Source: DATFRX01 sp035630615
GTDB taxonomy: Bacteria; Actinomycetota; Actinomycetes; Propionibacteriales; Nocardioidaceae
Length of the DNA stretch: 24,144 nucleotides
Direction of reading: 5' to 3'
NCBI GenBank assembly: GCA_035630615.1
Contig: DASQKI010000087.1
Location: 1-24,144, forward strand
Made by a program: the position numbers and the translations under genes. Positions 6,768 through 13,758 of the stretch are shown in pieces. Numbering within the stretch: the first letter of the stretch is position 1; each line of letters begins with the position of its first letter. The notes below the pieces were generated by a model. That model was not told the origin of the DNA. It ran no database searches and worked only from the letters and a program-made list of their open reading frames with translations.

Positions 6768-8156
6768 ATGAGCACCGACCTGACGATCATTCCGATTGAG
6801 ACGCCCTCGCTCGGCGACCGCAGCTACGTGGTGCACGACGGTGAGGTGGCCTTGGTGGTCGACCCGCAGCGCGACATCGACCGCGTCCTGGCAGTCGTTG
6901 AAGAGCACAGGGTGCGGCTGACCGACGTCTTCGAGACCCACATCCATAACGACTACATCACCGGAGGCCTCGCGCTGGCCCAGCGCACCGGCGCGGCCTA
7001 CCACGTCAACGCCGAGGACGAGGTTTCCTTCGAGCGCACTCCGATCCGTGACGGCCGGACCGTGGAGGTGGGCCCCCGGATGCGGATGACCGCGCTGTCC
7101 ACCCCGGGTCACACCTTCACCCACCTCTCCTACGCGCTGACCGACACGCAGGCCGACGCCGGCATCGACGGCTCGATCGGCGTGTTCTCCGGCGGTTCGC
7201 TGCTGTATGGCGCCAGCGGTCGCCCCGACCTGCTGGGCGAGGAGCACACCGACGCCCTGGTTCGCCAGCAGCACGCATCCGCCCACAAGCTGGCCGAGCT
7301 CCTGCCCGACCAGGCGGACGTCCTCCCCACCCACGGTTTCGGGTCCTTCTGCGCCGCGACCCAGTCCGATGCCACCGAGTCCACGATCGGGCAGGAGAAG
7401 CAGTCCAACCCGGTGCTCACCCAGGACGAGGAGACCTACGTCCGCGAGCTCCTCGACGGGCTCGGCGCCTACCCGGCGTACTACGCTCACATGAGCCCCG
7501 CAAATGCCTCCGGGCCGTCCGAGCCCGACCTCACCCCACCGGCGGCGGCCGATCCCGGTGAGCTGGGCCGACGCATCGAGGCCGGCGAATGGGTCGTCGA
7601 CCTGCGCAACCGCACCGCGTTCGCCGCCGGCCACGCGCCCGGCACCCTCAACTTCGGCCTCGACGGAGCCTTCGCGACCTACCTAGGGTGGCTGATCACC
7701 TGGGGCACCGCGGTCACGCTGCTCGGCGACACCGCCGACGAGGTCGCCGAGGCCCAGCGCGAGCTCGTCCGCATCGGCATCGACCGGCCCGCCGCGCAGG
7801 CCACCGGCGGGCCCAAGGACTGGACCGACGACGAGCTCGCGTCCTTCCCGACCGGCACCTTCGCCGAACTCGAGCAGGTCCGCCGCCACCGCCCGGTGGT
7901 AATTCTGGACGTGCGCCGTGCCGACGAGCACGACAAGGCCCGGATCAAGGGTGCGGTCAACATCCCCATACACGAGTTGCCTTGCCGCGTCGAGGAGGTC
8001 CCCGACGGTGAGTTGTGGGTGCACTGCGCGAGCGGCTACCGCGCCAGTATCGCCTCATCGTTCCTTGACGCTGCCGGTTGTCGCCTGGTCGCGATCGACG
8101 ACAGTTTCGAGAACGCCGAGAAGGTCGGGCTGCACCTCGTCGGCCCCGACGCCTGA
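6768..8156 (+). CDS. Persulfide dioxygenase-rhodanese fusion (ETHE1/CstB-like)
   Basis: This is a 462-residue enzyme with an N-terminal metallo-beta-lactamase fold (about 1-240) and two rhodanese-like domains. Metal ligands visible are H58, H60 and D62 in THIHNDYITGG, H115 in STPGHTFTH, and the later PTHGFGS His. The position after D62 is Tyr, where ETHE1 has His/Phe. The first rhodanese domain (about 260-345) has no catalytic Cys. The second (about 360-450) has WVHCASGYRA with the active Cys. Family enzymes oxidise glutathione or thiol persulfide to sulfite, with the rhodanese part feeding or draining sulfane sulfur. ATG 6768 is preferred, preceded by AGGAGAG. It lies 43 bp after the rhodanese and 12 bp before the TauE exporter. 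Confidence 0.9.
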   Translation: MSTDLTIIPIETPSLGDRSYVVHDGEVALVVDPQRDIDRVLAVVEEHRVRLTDVFETHIHNDYITGGLALAQRTGAAYHVNAEDEVSFERTPIRDGRTVEVGPRMRMTALSTPGHTFTHLSYALTDTQADAGIDGSIGVFSGGSLLYGASGRPDLLGEEHTDALVRQQHASAHKLAELLPDQADVLPTHGFGSFCAATQSDATESTIGQEKQSNPVLTQDEETYVRELLDGLGAYPAYYAHMSPANASGPSEPDLTPPAAADPGELGRRIEAGEWVVDLRNRTAFAAGHAPGTLNFGLDGAFATYLGWLITWGTAVTLLGDTADEVAEAQRELVRIGIDRPAAQATGGPKDWTDDELASFPTGTFAELEQVRRHRPVVILDVRRADEHDKARIKGAVNIPIHELPCRVEEVPDGELWVHCASGYRASIASSFLDAAGCRLVAIDDSFENAEKVGLHLVGPDA

Positions 8157-8168
8157 TCACGCCGGACT

Positions 8169-9017
8169 GTGACACTCCTACTGGCGGTCGCCGCGGGCAC
8201 GCTCATCGGGCTTAGCCTGGGCGCGCTCGGCGGCGGTGGCTCCATCCTCGCCATCCCGGTCCTGGTCTACCTGCTCGGGCAAGATGCCGGGCAGGCCACC
8301 ACCGGCTCGCTGGTGGTCGTCGGCGCTACCTCACTGATCGGTGCCGCCACCGCCCACTGGGCCGGCAACGTGATGCTCGGGCGAGGCGTCACCTTTGGCG
8401 TCGTCGCGGTCGGCGGCGCGGCCGCGGGCGCGAAGGCGTCCGCCCACGTGACCGACTCCGTTCTACTGGCCGCGTTCGCCGCCTTGATGCTGCTCGTCGG
8501 CGGGTTGATGGCCTTCCGGCAGGTCCGGCACGCCCGCCGGCCTTCCGGCGGGCAGCAGAGCGAACCGGGTGGCTCCGGGCCGCAGGTACCGACGCTGGAC
8601 GACCCAATCATCGCCTTCGGGGAGGGCTTCATGTGTGACTGCCCCCGTGCGGTCAAGATGCTGGTTGCGGCCACCGCCGTCGGGCTGCTCACCGGGTTCC
8701 TCGGTGTCGGCGGCGGCTTCCTTGTCGTCCCGGCCCTCGTCCTCGCGCTGGCAATGCCGATGACTTACGCCGCAGGAACGTCACTTGTCGTCATCACCCT
8801 GACCAGCGTGGCCGCCCTCGCCGTGCGCGCCGGCGTCGGGGTCACGCCCGACTGGGCGCTCGTCGCCGCGCTGACCGCCGCCTCGGCGGCCGGGGGCGTG
8901 GCCGGTGCCCGGCTCGCCGCCCGCGTCGACACCTCCAAGCTCTCCGCAGCGTTCACGGTCCTGGTGCTGGGCGTCGCCGCCTACACCGCCACCCAGGCAC
9001 TCCCCGCACTCATCTGA
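8169..9017 (+). CDS. TauE/SafE-family membrane permease (probable sulfite/sulfur-anion exporter)
   Basis: This is a 282-residue polytopic membrane protein with about 7-8 hydrophobic segments and two copies of the family's Gly-rich loop: LSLGALGGGGSILAIPVLVYLLG near the start and LTGFLGVGGGFLVVPALVLAL in the second half. A polar central loop (about residues 120-160) separates the halves. TauE/SafE proteins export sulfite, sulfoacetate or related anions. In cst-type operons TauE removes the sulfite made by the persulfide dioxygenase, which is the gene 12 bp upstream. The start is GTG with no strong ribosome binding site, suggesting coupling to the preceding gene. Confidence 0.9.
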   Translation: MTLLLAVAAGTLIGLSLGALGGGGSILAIPVLVYLLGQDAGQATTGSLVVVGATSLIGAATAHWAGNVMLGRGVTFGVVAVGGAAAGAKASAHVTDSVLLAAFAALMLLVGGLMAFRQVRHARRPSGGQQSEPGGSGPQVPTLDDPIIAFGEGFMCDCPRAVKMLVAATAVGLLTGFLGVGGGFLVVPALVLALAMPMTYAAGTSLVVITLTSVAALAVRAGVGVTPDWALVAALTAASAAGGVAGARLAARVDTSKLSAAFTVLVLGVAAYTATQALPALI

Positions 9018-9066
9018 AACCCAACTCCGCCGTCCACCCCAAAACCCTCCACGAACGGATCACGCC

Positions 9067-11244
9067 ATGACGTCGACGCCCACCCGCCGCCACGCCCGGA
9101 CCTCCTCGGGGGACTCCCGCCCCGCACCCGGCTTCCGGACCGGTCCGTTGGGTCGGCTCGGCATCTGGGTCACCGACCACGCCAAGCTCGTCACCGGCGT
9201 ATGGCTGCTGCTCCTCATCGGACTCGGAGCCTTCGCACCCCAGGTCGAGCACAACCTCTCCGGCGCGGGCTGGCAGGCCGACGGCTCCGAATCCGTTGCC
9301 GCCCGTGAGCTGGCCCAGGAGCACTTCGGCGGCAACGCCAGCTCGGCCATCCAGGTCGTCCTCCAGTCCAGCGACGGCCCCGTCACCGACGGCGAGGGCG
9401 CCGAGGTCCTCGCCGAGGTGACCGAGATCCTCCGGGACGAGCCGCGGATCGCCGACGTCGTGCAGCCGGTGCCGGGCGCCACCCTCAGCCAGGACGGCAG
9501 CACCGCCATCGTCCTTGCCGGCGCCGGAGCCGACACCGACGAGATGGTGCGCGTCGCCACCGACCTCAAGCAGCCGCTCCAAGACCTCTCGGTCGACCGG
9601 GTGCAAGTGAACTCGACCGGCTCTTCGCTGCTCTGGTCGGACTTCAACGAGGCCAACCTCGAGGCAATGCTGAAGTCAGAGATGGTGTCGTGGCCAGTCA
9701 CCATGGCGATCTTGGTTCTCGCCTTCGGCGCCCTTGTGGCTGCCGGTCTGCCACTGATCCTCACCCTGGCCGGTCTGGTCGCCTCCGCGGGCTCCCTGGT
9801 GTTGATCAACGAGCTCGTCCCGGTTTCCATCTGGGCGATGAACTTCGCGATGATGTTTGCCCTGGCCCTGGGCATCGACTACGCACTGTTCCTCGTGGTC
9901 CGCTACCGCGCCGCCCGGATGGGGACCCACGAGTCGAAGCGGCAGGCGATCGCCGAGACGATGGACACCGCGGGCAAGGCCGTCCTGCTGTCCGGTCTCA
10001 CCGTGCTGGTCTCGCTGTCCGCGGTGATGCTGGTGCCCTCCCCATCGTTCCGGTCCATGGCCGGCGGGATCATGCTCTCGGTGATCTTCGTCCTGGGCGC
10101 GACCCTCACCCTGCTGCCGCTGGTGCTGTTCAAGCTGGACAACAAGGTCAACGAGTTCGCACTGCCCTGGGTGCACACCGGCGAACACCGCTCGGCGAAG
10201 TTCGCCGCCTGGGGCGAGCGGCTCTGGAAGCGCCCGGTCGCCTGGGGCCTGACCTCCCTGGTCATCCTGCTCGCGCTGGCCGCGCCCGTCCTGGGACTGA
10301 ACACCGCGATGCCGTCGATCAAGGTGCTGCCCGAGGACGCCTCCGCCCGCATCGGCTACGACGTCGTCCAGGACAAGTTCGGTGAAGGTGCCCCCGGCAC
10401 CCTGCAGGTCGTGACCGACAGCACCGACGCCCGCGCCGCGGCCGAGGTAGTCCACGGCGATGACGGCATCGTCGCAGCGATGCCGCCGATGCCCGCCGCC
10501 GACGGCTCTGGCTACGTGATGATCCAGGCCGTCCCCAGCGCCGACCCCTCCGACCCGAGGCTCGATGCCACCGTCGACCGGCTGCGCGCCGACCTTCCGG
10601 ACTCCGCCCTCGTCGGCGGTGCTGCCGTGGAAAACCTCGACCTCAAGGCCCAGCTCGACGCGTCCACTCCGCTGGTGATCGGCGTGGTGCTGGGACTCGG
10701 TTTTCTGTTGCTTCTGGTCGCGCTGCAGGCGCCGCTGATCTCGCTGCTCGGCACCTTGGCCAGCCTGCTCTCCACCGCGGCTGCCTTCGGTGTCGCGGCG
10801 CTGGTCTTCCAGGAAGGCATCGGCGCAGACCTTTTAGGCTTCGAGCCTCAGGGGTTCCTCGATGCCTGGGCACCGGTGTTTTTCTTCGCGCTGATCTTCG
10901 CCATCGCCATGGACTACACGGTGTTCCTGCTGGCCAGCGCCAAGGAGCACTACGAGCGCTCGGGTGACCCGAAAGAAGCGATGGTCGGCTCGCTGGCCCA
11001 CTCCGGGCGCGTCATCTCCGCCGCTGGCGCGGTCATGGTCGCGGTCTTCTTCACCTTCGCGCTCTCCGGACCGCTGCCGCCCAAGGAGATGGGCATCGTG
11101 CTCGGTGTCGCCGTCCTGCTCGACGCGGCCCTCGTCCGCCTCGTGCTGTTGCCGGTGATGCTGCGGCTCACCGGCAGGGCCGCCTGGTACACCCCCACAT
11201 GGCTGAAGAAGGTGCTCCCCAACATCACCTTCGCCCACGACTAA
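9067..11244 (+). CDS. MMPL-family (RND superfamily) transporter
   Basis: This is a 725-residue integral membrane protein with two repeats, each made of one membrane helix, a large extracytoplasmic domain and a five-helix bundle. The paired Asp-Tyr motifs of MmpL proton channels are present: GIDYALFLVVRYR at about residue 268 and AMDYTVFLLASAKEHY at about 614. The cytoplasmic N-terminus is short and Arg/Ser-rich. MMPL proteins move lipids or hydrophobic compounds with proton energy. Here it follows the TauE gene by 49 bp and could export sulfur-stressed lipids or toxic compounds, but the substrate is unknown. ATG 9067 is chosen because an upstream GTG would give a 54-residue tail overlapping the TauE gene with no family similarity. 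Confidence 0.93.
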   Translation: MTSTPTRRHARTSSGDSRPAPGFRTGPLGRLGIWVTDHAKLVTGVWLLLLIGLGAFAPQVEHNLSGAGWQADGSESVAARELAQEHFGGNASSAIQVVLQSSDGPVTDGEGAEVLAEVTEILRDEPRIADVVQPVPGATLSQDGSTAIVLAGAGADTDEMVRVATDLKQPLQDLSVDRVQVNSTGSSLLWSDFNEANLEAMLKSEMVSWPVTMAILVLAFGALVAAGLPLILTLAGLVASAGSLVLINELVPVSIWAMNFAMMFALALGIDYALFLVVRYRAARMGTHESKRQAIAETMDTAGKAVLLSGLTVLVSLSAVMLVPSPSFRSMAGGIMLSVIFVLGATLTLLPLVLFKLDNKVNEFALPWVHTGEHRSAKFAAWGERLWKRPVAWGLTSLVILLALAAPVLGLNTAMPSIKVLPEDASARIGYDVVQDKFGEGAPGTLQVVTDSTDARAAAEVVHGDDGIVAAMPPMPAADGSGYVMIQAVPSADPSDPRLDATVDRLRADLPDSALVGGAAVENLDLKAQLDASTPLVIGVVLGLGFLLLLVALQAPLISLLGTLASLLSTAAAFGVAALVFQEGIGADLLGFEPQGFLDAWAPVFFFALIFAIAMDYTVFLLASAKEHYERSGDPKEAMVGSLAHSGRVISAAGAVMVAVFFTFALSGPLPPKEMGIVLGVAVLLDAALVRLVLLPVMLRLTGRAAWYTPTWLKKVLPNITFAHD

Positions 11245-11278
11245 TCCCCCAACACCACCCGCGGACTGGAGCGACACC

Positions 11279-11449
11279 ATGTGCCGAGCTACCCGATGCA
11301 AGACCTGCGGCAAGGCCACCTGGGCCGGCTGCGGCCGACACGTCAACCAGGTCAGAGCCACCGTGCCGCCCGACCAGTGGTGCGATGGCCACCCCAAAGG
11401 TGAGCACCCCGGCGGTGGGTTCCTCAGCCGGCTCCTCCGTCGGCGTTGA
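11279..11449 (+). CDS. Small CxxC zinc-ribbon-like protein
   Basis: This is a 56-residue protein too short for most gene callers. It begins MCRATRCKTCGKATWAGCG and continues with HVNQVRATVPPDQWC. Cysteines fall at positions 2, 7, 10, 18 and 35, including one CxxC, with His nearby, a likely metal site or redox pair. The opening motif is one I associate with a recurring actinobacterial small-protein family of unknown function, usually ending near a GHxxG stretch; here a Gly-rich and Arg-rich tail (SRLLRRR) is added. It follows the MMPL gene by 34 bp, preceded by GGACTGGAG, and may close the sulfur operon. Confidence 0.7.
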   Translation: MCRATRCKTCGKATWAGCGRHVNQVRATVPPDQWCDGHPKGEHPGGGFLSRLLRRR

Positions 11450-11685
11450 GCCCACCTCCCAGCATCCACACCTTCGAGGGGCCGAGCCTCCCCAAGGTCG
11501 GCGCGATCGTAAGTGCTGTCGGACGCCTTCGGCCACCGACCTACCTCACCAACGGCTTGGTTGAGAACAACCGACCTCGGGTACTGACTGCCTACATCCG
11601 TCTGGGTCGCGTTGCAGCTGTCCGTCGGAGCTTCGCCGCCCTGAACCAGCCCACATTCCAACGAGTTCAGCGCAGGGACCTATAG

Positions 11686-12146
11686 GTGTCGGGTTCCCAA
11701 CTGGTTGTCCTGGCTGCTGCCACTGATCCAGCCGGGCTGTTGCCGGCGCGAGAGCAGATGGCGTTGTCGCTGGGCTGGCACATTGTGCTTGCGTGCTTCG
11801 GGGTGGCGTTCCCGACGATGATCTTCGTCGTCCATCGCCGCGGGATCGTGCGTCATCGCCGCTACGACGAGTCGGCCGTCGACCTGATGCGGTTCATCCA
11901 GGGTGCCCAACGGTACGGCCTGCGCCTGGCTGACATCCGCGAGCTGGTCGAGCTTCGGTGCTCTGGTGAGTGCCCATGCGAGGCCGCCGCCACCCTGCTC
12001 CGGGGCAGCTGGCGCAGATCGAGGAGCAGATCGTCCAACTGACGGCGCTGCGCTCGGAGCTGGCCGAGTTCGTGACCCGCATCCCGTCCAAGGACTGCCC
12101 CGACCCCACACCGGGCACCTGGCGACCCCGAAGGGAGGTGTCGTGA
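11686..12146 (+). pseudogene. Chimera: CydA-like N-terminus fused to a MerR C-terminal half, then one-base frameshift
   Basis: The GTG-started frame opens with LLPAREQMALSLGWHIVLACFGVAFPTMIF, the first membrane helix of an alternative cytochrome bd oxidase subunit I. It then passes in frame into RRYDESAVDLMRFIQGAQRYGL, the second half of a MerR DNA-binding domain, followed by RCSGECPCEAA. The MerR wing and first helix are missing. A 9-bp direct repeat CATCGCCGC (11833-11841, 11854-11862) marks the junction. The dimerisation coil (QLAQIEEQIVQLTALRSELAEF) is in another frame; one base is missing near 12001 at CCGGGG. The repaired frame ends in a TGA overlapping the next start codon. It cannot bind DNA as a normal MerR protein. 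Confidence 0.72.
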
Positions 12147-12208
12147 TGTGCAAGTACTGCGGACTCCCCTGTGACGACTGCACCTGCGACGTTTGCTGCT
12201 GCGAATAA
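12146..12208 (+). CDS. 20-residue cysteine-rich peptide (metallothionein-like)
   Basis: This tiny gene encodes 20 residues, of which eight are Cys (positions 2, 5, 9, 12, 14, 17, 18, 19) and three are Asp plus one Glu. It starts MCKYCG and ends CDVCCCE. The CxxC, CxxCxC and CCC spacing resembles metallothionein clusters, so binding of a soft metal (Cu, Zn, Cd or Hg) is plausible. The ribosome binding site AAGGGAGGTG is near-perfect, and the ATG overlaps the MerR-remnant stop (TGATG), which argues for real coupled translation. The stop TAA directly abuts the stop of the convergent crcB gene with no spacer. No family is known to me, and the function is inferred. Confidence 0.65.
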   Translation: MCKYCGLPCDDCTCDVCCCE

Positions 12209-12571
12209 TCAGCCGAGGATGGCCTGTGCGAGGACGAGGCCGGTGTATCCGGCGCCGAGACCGGCGCTGATGCTGCCCGCCACGTTGAGCAGTGCGAGTG
12301 CGCGGGCGTTGACCTGGACGAGACGCACCACCTCGTAGCCGAAGCTCGAATAGGTCGTGAGTGCGCCACACAGGCCGGTGCCGGTCAGGGCCATGACAGC
12401 ACTCGAGGTGGGCAGGCCGGCGATGACGCCGAGGATGAACGATCCGGCGATGTTGACGGTGAAGGTGCCCCAGGGAAACACCGAGTCGTGGCGGGCCTGG
12501 ATGGCACGGTCCACCAGATATCGCAACGGACCACCGATCGCTGCGCCGAGCGCGACGAGTAGGAAGCTCAC
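12209..12571 (-). CDS. crcB: Fluoride channel subunit CrcB/Fluc (second copy)
   Basis: This is a 120-residue, four-helix Fluc protein. It shows the pore Asn segment WGTFTVNIAGSFILG and the signature GLCGALTTYSSFGYE, which carries the Ser/Thr/Phe fluoride track. Fluc channels are dual-topology dimers exporting fluoride. Actinobacteria often encode two adjacent, non-identical subunits that form a heterodimer, as here. It starts at GTG, 11 nt after the stop of the upstream crcB, so the two form one operon. Its stop abuts that of the convergent Cys-rich peptide gene. Confidence 0.93.
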   Translation of the reverse strand: MSFLLVALGAAIGGPLRYLVDRAIQARHDSVFPWGTFTVNIAGSFILGVIAGLPTSSAVMALTGTGLCGALTTYSSFGYEVVRLVQVNARALALLNVAGSISAGLGAGYTGLVLAQAILG

Positions 12572-12582
12572 GAGCCGACCAC

Positions 12583-13119
12583 CTACCCGCGCTCGGCGTA
12601 GCTGGGCATGTCGCCAGCATCATCCGCGAGTTGGCGCTGTGTGGTTCGACGGTCGATCATCCGGCGGGTCAGGGTGGCGGTGACCCAGACCGCGCCGAGG
12701 GCCGCCACGGGCATCGCGACTAGATAGAGCAGGGCAACGCGGGGTGCGCTGGCATCGACGGCCAGGCTGACGTCAACCACGTAAGTGGAGAACGTGGTGA
12801 ACCCGCCGAGGACACCGACGCCCAGGAACGGGCGCAGCAACCGGCGAGTGGTCCACACGTGCTCGACCAGCACCATCAGGACGCCGATCAAGGCACAGCC
12901 TGCCACGTTGATGCCAAAGGTGGCCCAGGCGAACTCGCGGGCCGCGTGCGGGAAGGCAAGGTCCAGGCCGTGCCGGGCGGCCGCGCCCATCGTGGCCCCG
13001 ATCGCGATGACCACCAGAACCGGGATCGGGCGGTCTTCAAACTCGCGTCGCTGCGTCGGGATGTGGAGATCGACATCAGGGTCGACCGCTTCGTTTGCGG
13101 GGTTCATGGCATCGGGCAT
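12583..13119 (-). CDS. crcB: Fluoride channel subunit CrcB/Fluc (first copy, N-terminal extension)
   Basis: This is a 178-residue Fluc protein. The conserved parts are IGATMGAAARHGLDLAF, WATFGINVAGCALIGVLM (pore Asn) and GVLGGFTTFSTYVVD. It has an acidic N-terminal extension of about 45 residues and a charged C-terminal tail, so it is longer than the usual 120-130. ATG 13119 is chosen because GGAGGAC lies 5-8 nt upstream; an earlier ATG would overlap the regulatory leader. It leads the two-gene fluoride operon and is probably controlled by the leader RNA at 13124-13220. Confidence 0.92.
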   Translation of the reverse strand: MPDAMNPANEAVDPDVDLHIPTQRREFEDRPIPVLVVIAIGATMGAAARHGLDLAFPHAAREFAWATFGINVAGCALIGVLMVLVEHVWTTRRLLRPFLGVGVLGGFTTFSTYVVDVSLAVDASAPRVALLYLVAMPVAALGAVWVTATLTRRMIDRRTTQRQLADDAGDMPSYAERG

Positions 13120-13123
13120 GACG

Positions 13124-13220
13124 GGTCCTCCTACCAGCTGTATTTCCACTAGGAGGGACCGTTGGCGATCGCGTTGTCGCGCTTCTCCGGCTCATGGCCA
13201 GACGGCGGGCCCCACCGCCC
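13124..13220 (-). promoter_or_regulatory. Candidate fluoride riboswitch with SD-sequestering hairpin
   Basis: On the minus strand the leader holds GGGCGGTGGGGCCCGCC (13220-13204), differing in 2 of 17 positions from the 5' stem-loop of the known Thermotoga fluoride (crcB) aptamer. Its loop GGGGCC can pair with GGTCCC downstream (near 13160-13155), as the aptamer pseudoknot does. The same downstream strand (13160-13150) can instead pair with the Shine-Dalgarno region 13133-13124 (TAGGAGGACC) with one bulged base. These are mutually exclusive folds, expected of an ON switch where fluoride frees the ribosome site. The middle hairpin does not match the consensus well, so identity is probable but not certain. 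Confidence 0.45.
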
Positions 13221-13529
13221 TCCCACGGCTCACGTGGGCGTCGCCCAGCGTAGCGAACACCACCCGGGCCCAAGTTCATCACCGTGAAGGAAGTGACCAA
13301 CCTCATGCTGCTCCCCGGCCAGTCCTGGCCCTGCTCCCGTAGCGGGACTTTCCGGCAAACGGTGTAGCTGGCCCCCGACACGCCGAGTCGGTTGGCTTGG
13401 CGGGGAAGGACAAGTGATGACGGACACGATCGAGCCCGACCAAGCGACGTCCGGTAGACAGCAGCGACGGGCTTGCCGCATCGCCGTGGTGTTCCGAGGT
13501 GCTCGGCGCGCACGGCGCGAACGCCACGC
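13221..13529. other. Stretch without recognised gene
   Basis: About 310 bp between the fluoride leader and att module C. Minus-strand frames are open for 80-160 codons, but none has a pattern I recognise. The segment around 13300-13400 may be remnant coding sequence. A weak GGGACTTTCCGGC match to DosR-like sites lies at 13344 but has an extra base. Confidence 0.4.
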
Positions 13530-13758
13530 GTGGCATGGTTCGTGGCATGAAATGCCGTCAACTAGAGGTGTTGGACTTCACCGGAGAGGCCGGGAGGCGA
13601 ACTCCTGACGCCTTGAGTTGACCGGTGTAGGTGGGGACGGGTGCGCTACGGATCAGAAGGTTGGGGGTTCGAATCCCTCCGAGCGCGCCACCTCTGACCA
13701 GCGCGAACGTCAATTTCGAAGCCAGTAAGAGGCTCGTCGTGGTGCCGTACGTGGTGCG
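13530..13758 (+). repeat. Attachment-site module C (iterons, tRNA-Arg 3' end, right-arm iteron pair)
   Basis: The left arm has two GTGGCATG copies (13530-13537, 13542-13549), again with a 12-bp start-to-start distance, followed by ATGCC. The tRNA-Arg(ACG) 3' part spans 13646-13690, and the identity with module B extends from 13622 to 13693. In the right arm, 49 bp past the CCA, a different pair GTGGTGCC/GTGGTGCG (13739-13746, 13751-13758) has the same 12-bp phase. Left and right arms therefore belong to different elements. Minus-strand reading of the tRNA part gives the well-known false peptide GGIRTPNLLIRS. Confidence 0.8.

Larger units (their letters stand above)
4673..13690. mobile_element. 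Genomic island between att scars B and C (reactive sulfur, metal and fluoride stress)
   Basis: This is a 9-kb segment bounded by the two 72-bp identical tRNA-Arg-containing repeats in direct orientation. Both inner ends carry the same 8-mer variant GTGGCATG, supporting a single unit. Cargo: DUF2892 remnant, CstR-like repressor, DUF302, thioredoxin, rhodanese, persulfide dioxygenase, TauE, MMPL, small Cys proteins, MerR remnant and two crcB genes. No integrase is found inside. It is therefore either non-autonomous or has lost its integrase. Confidence 0.6.

Noticed and set aside
6738..7634. 298-codon minus-strand frame with Gly/Val-rich translation
   Set aside because: It is the antisense shadow of the persulfide dioxygenase gene, whose metal and active-site motifs are unambiguous.
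13344..13357. A further DosR-like site (GGGACTTTCCGGCA)
   Set aside because: It has an additional base in the spacer and no gene start at a fitting distance on either strand.
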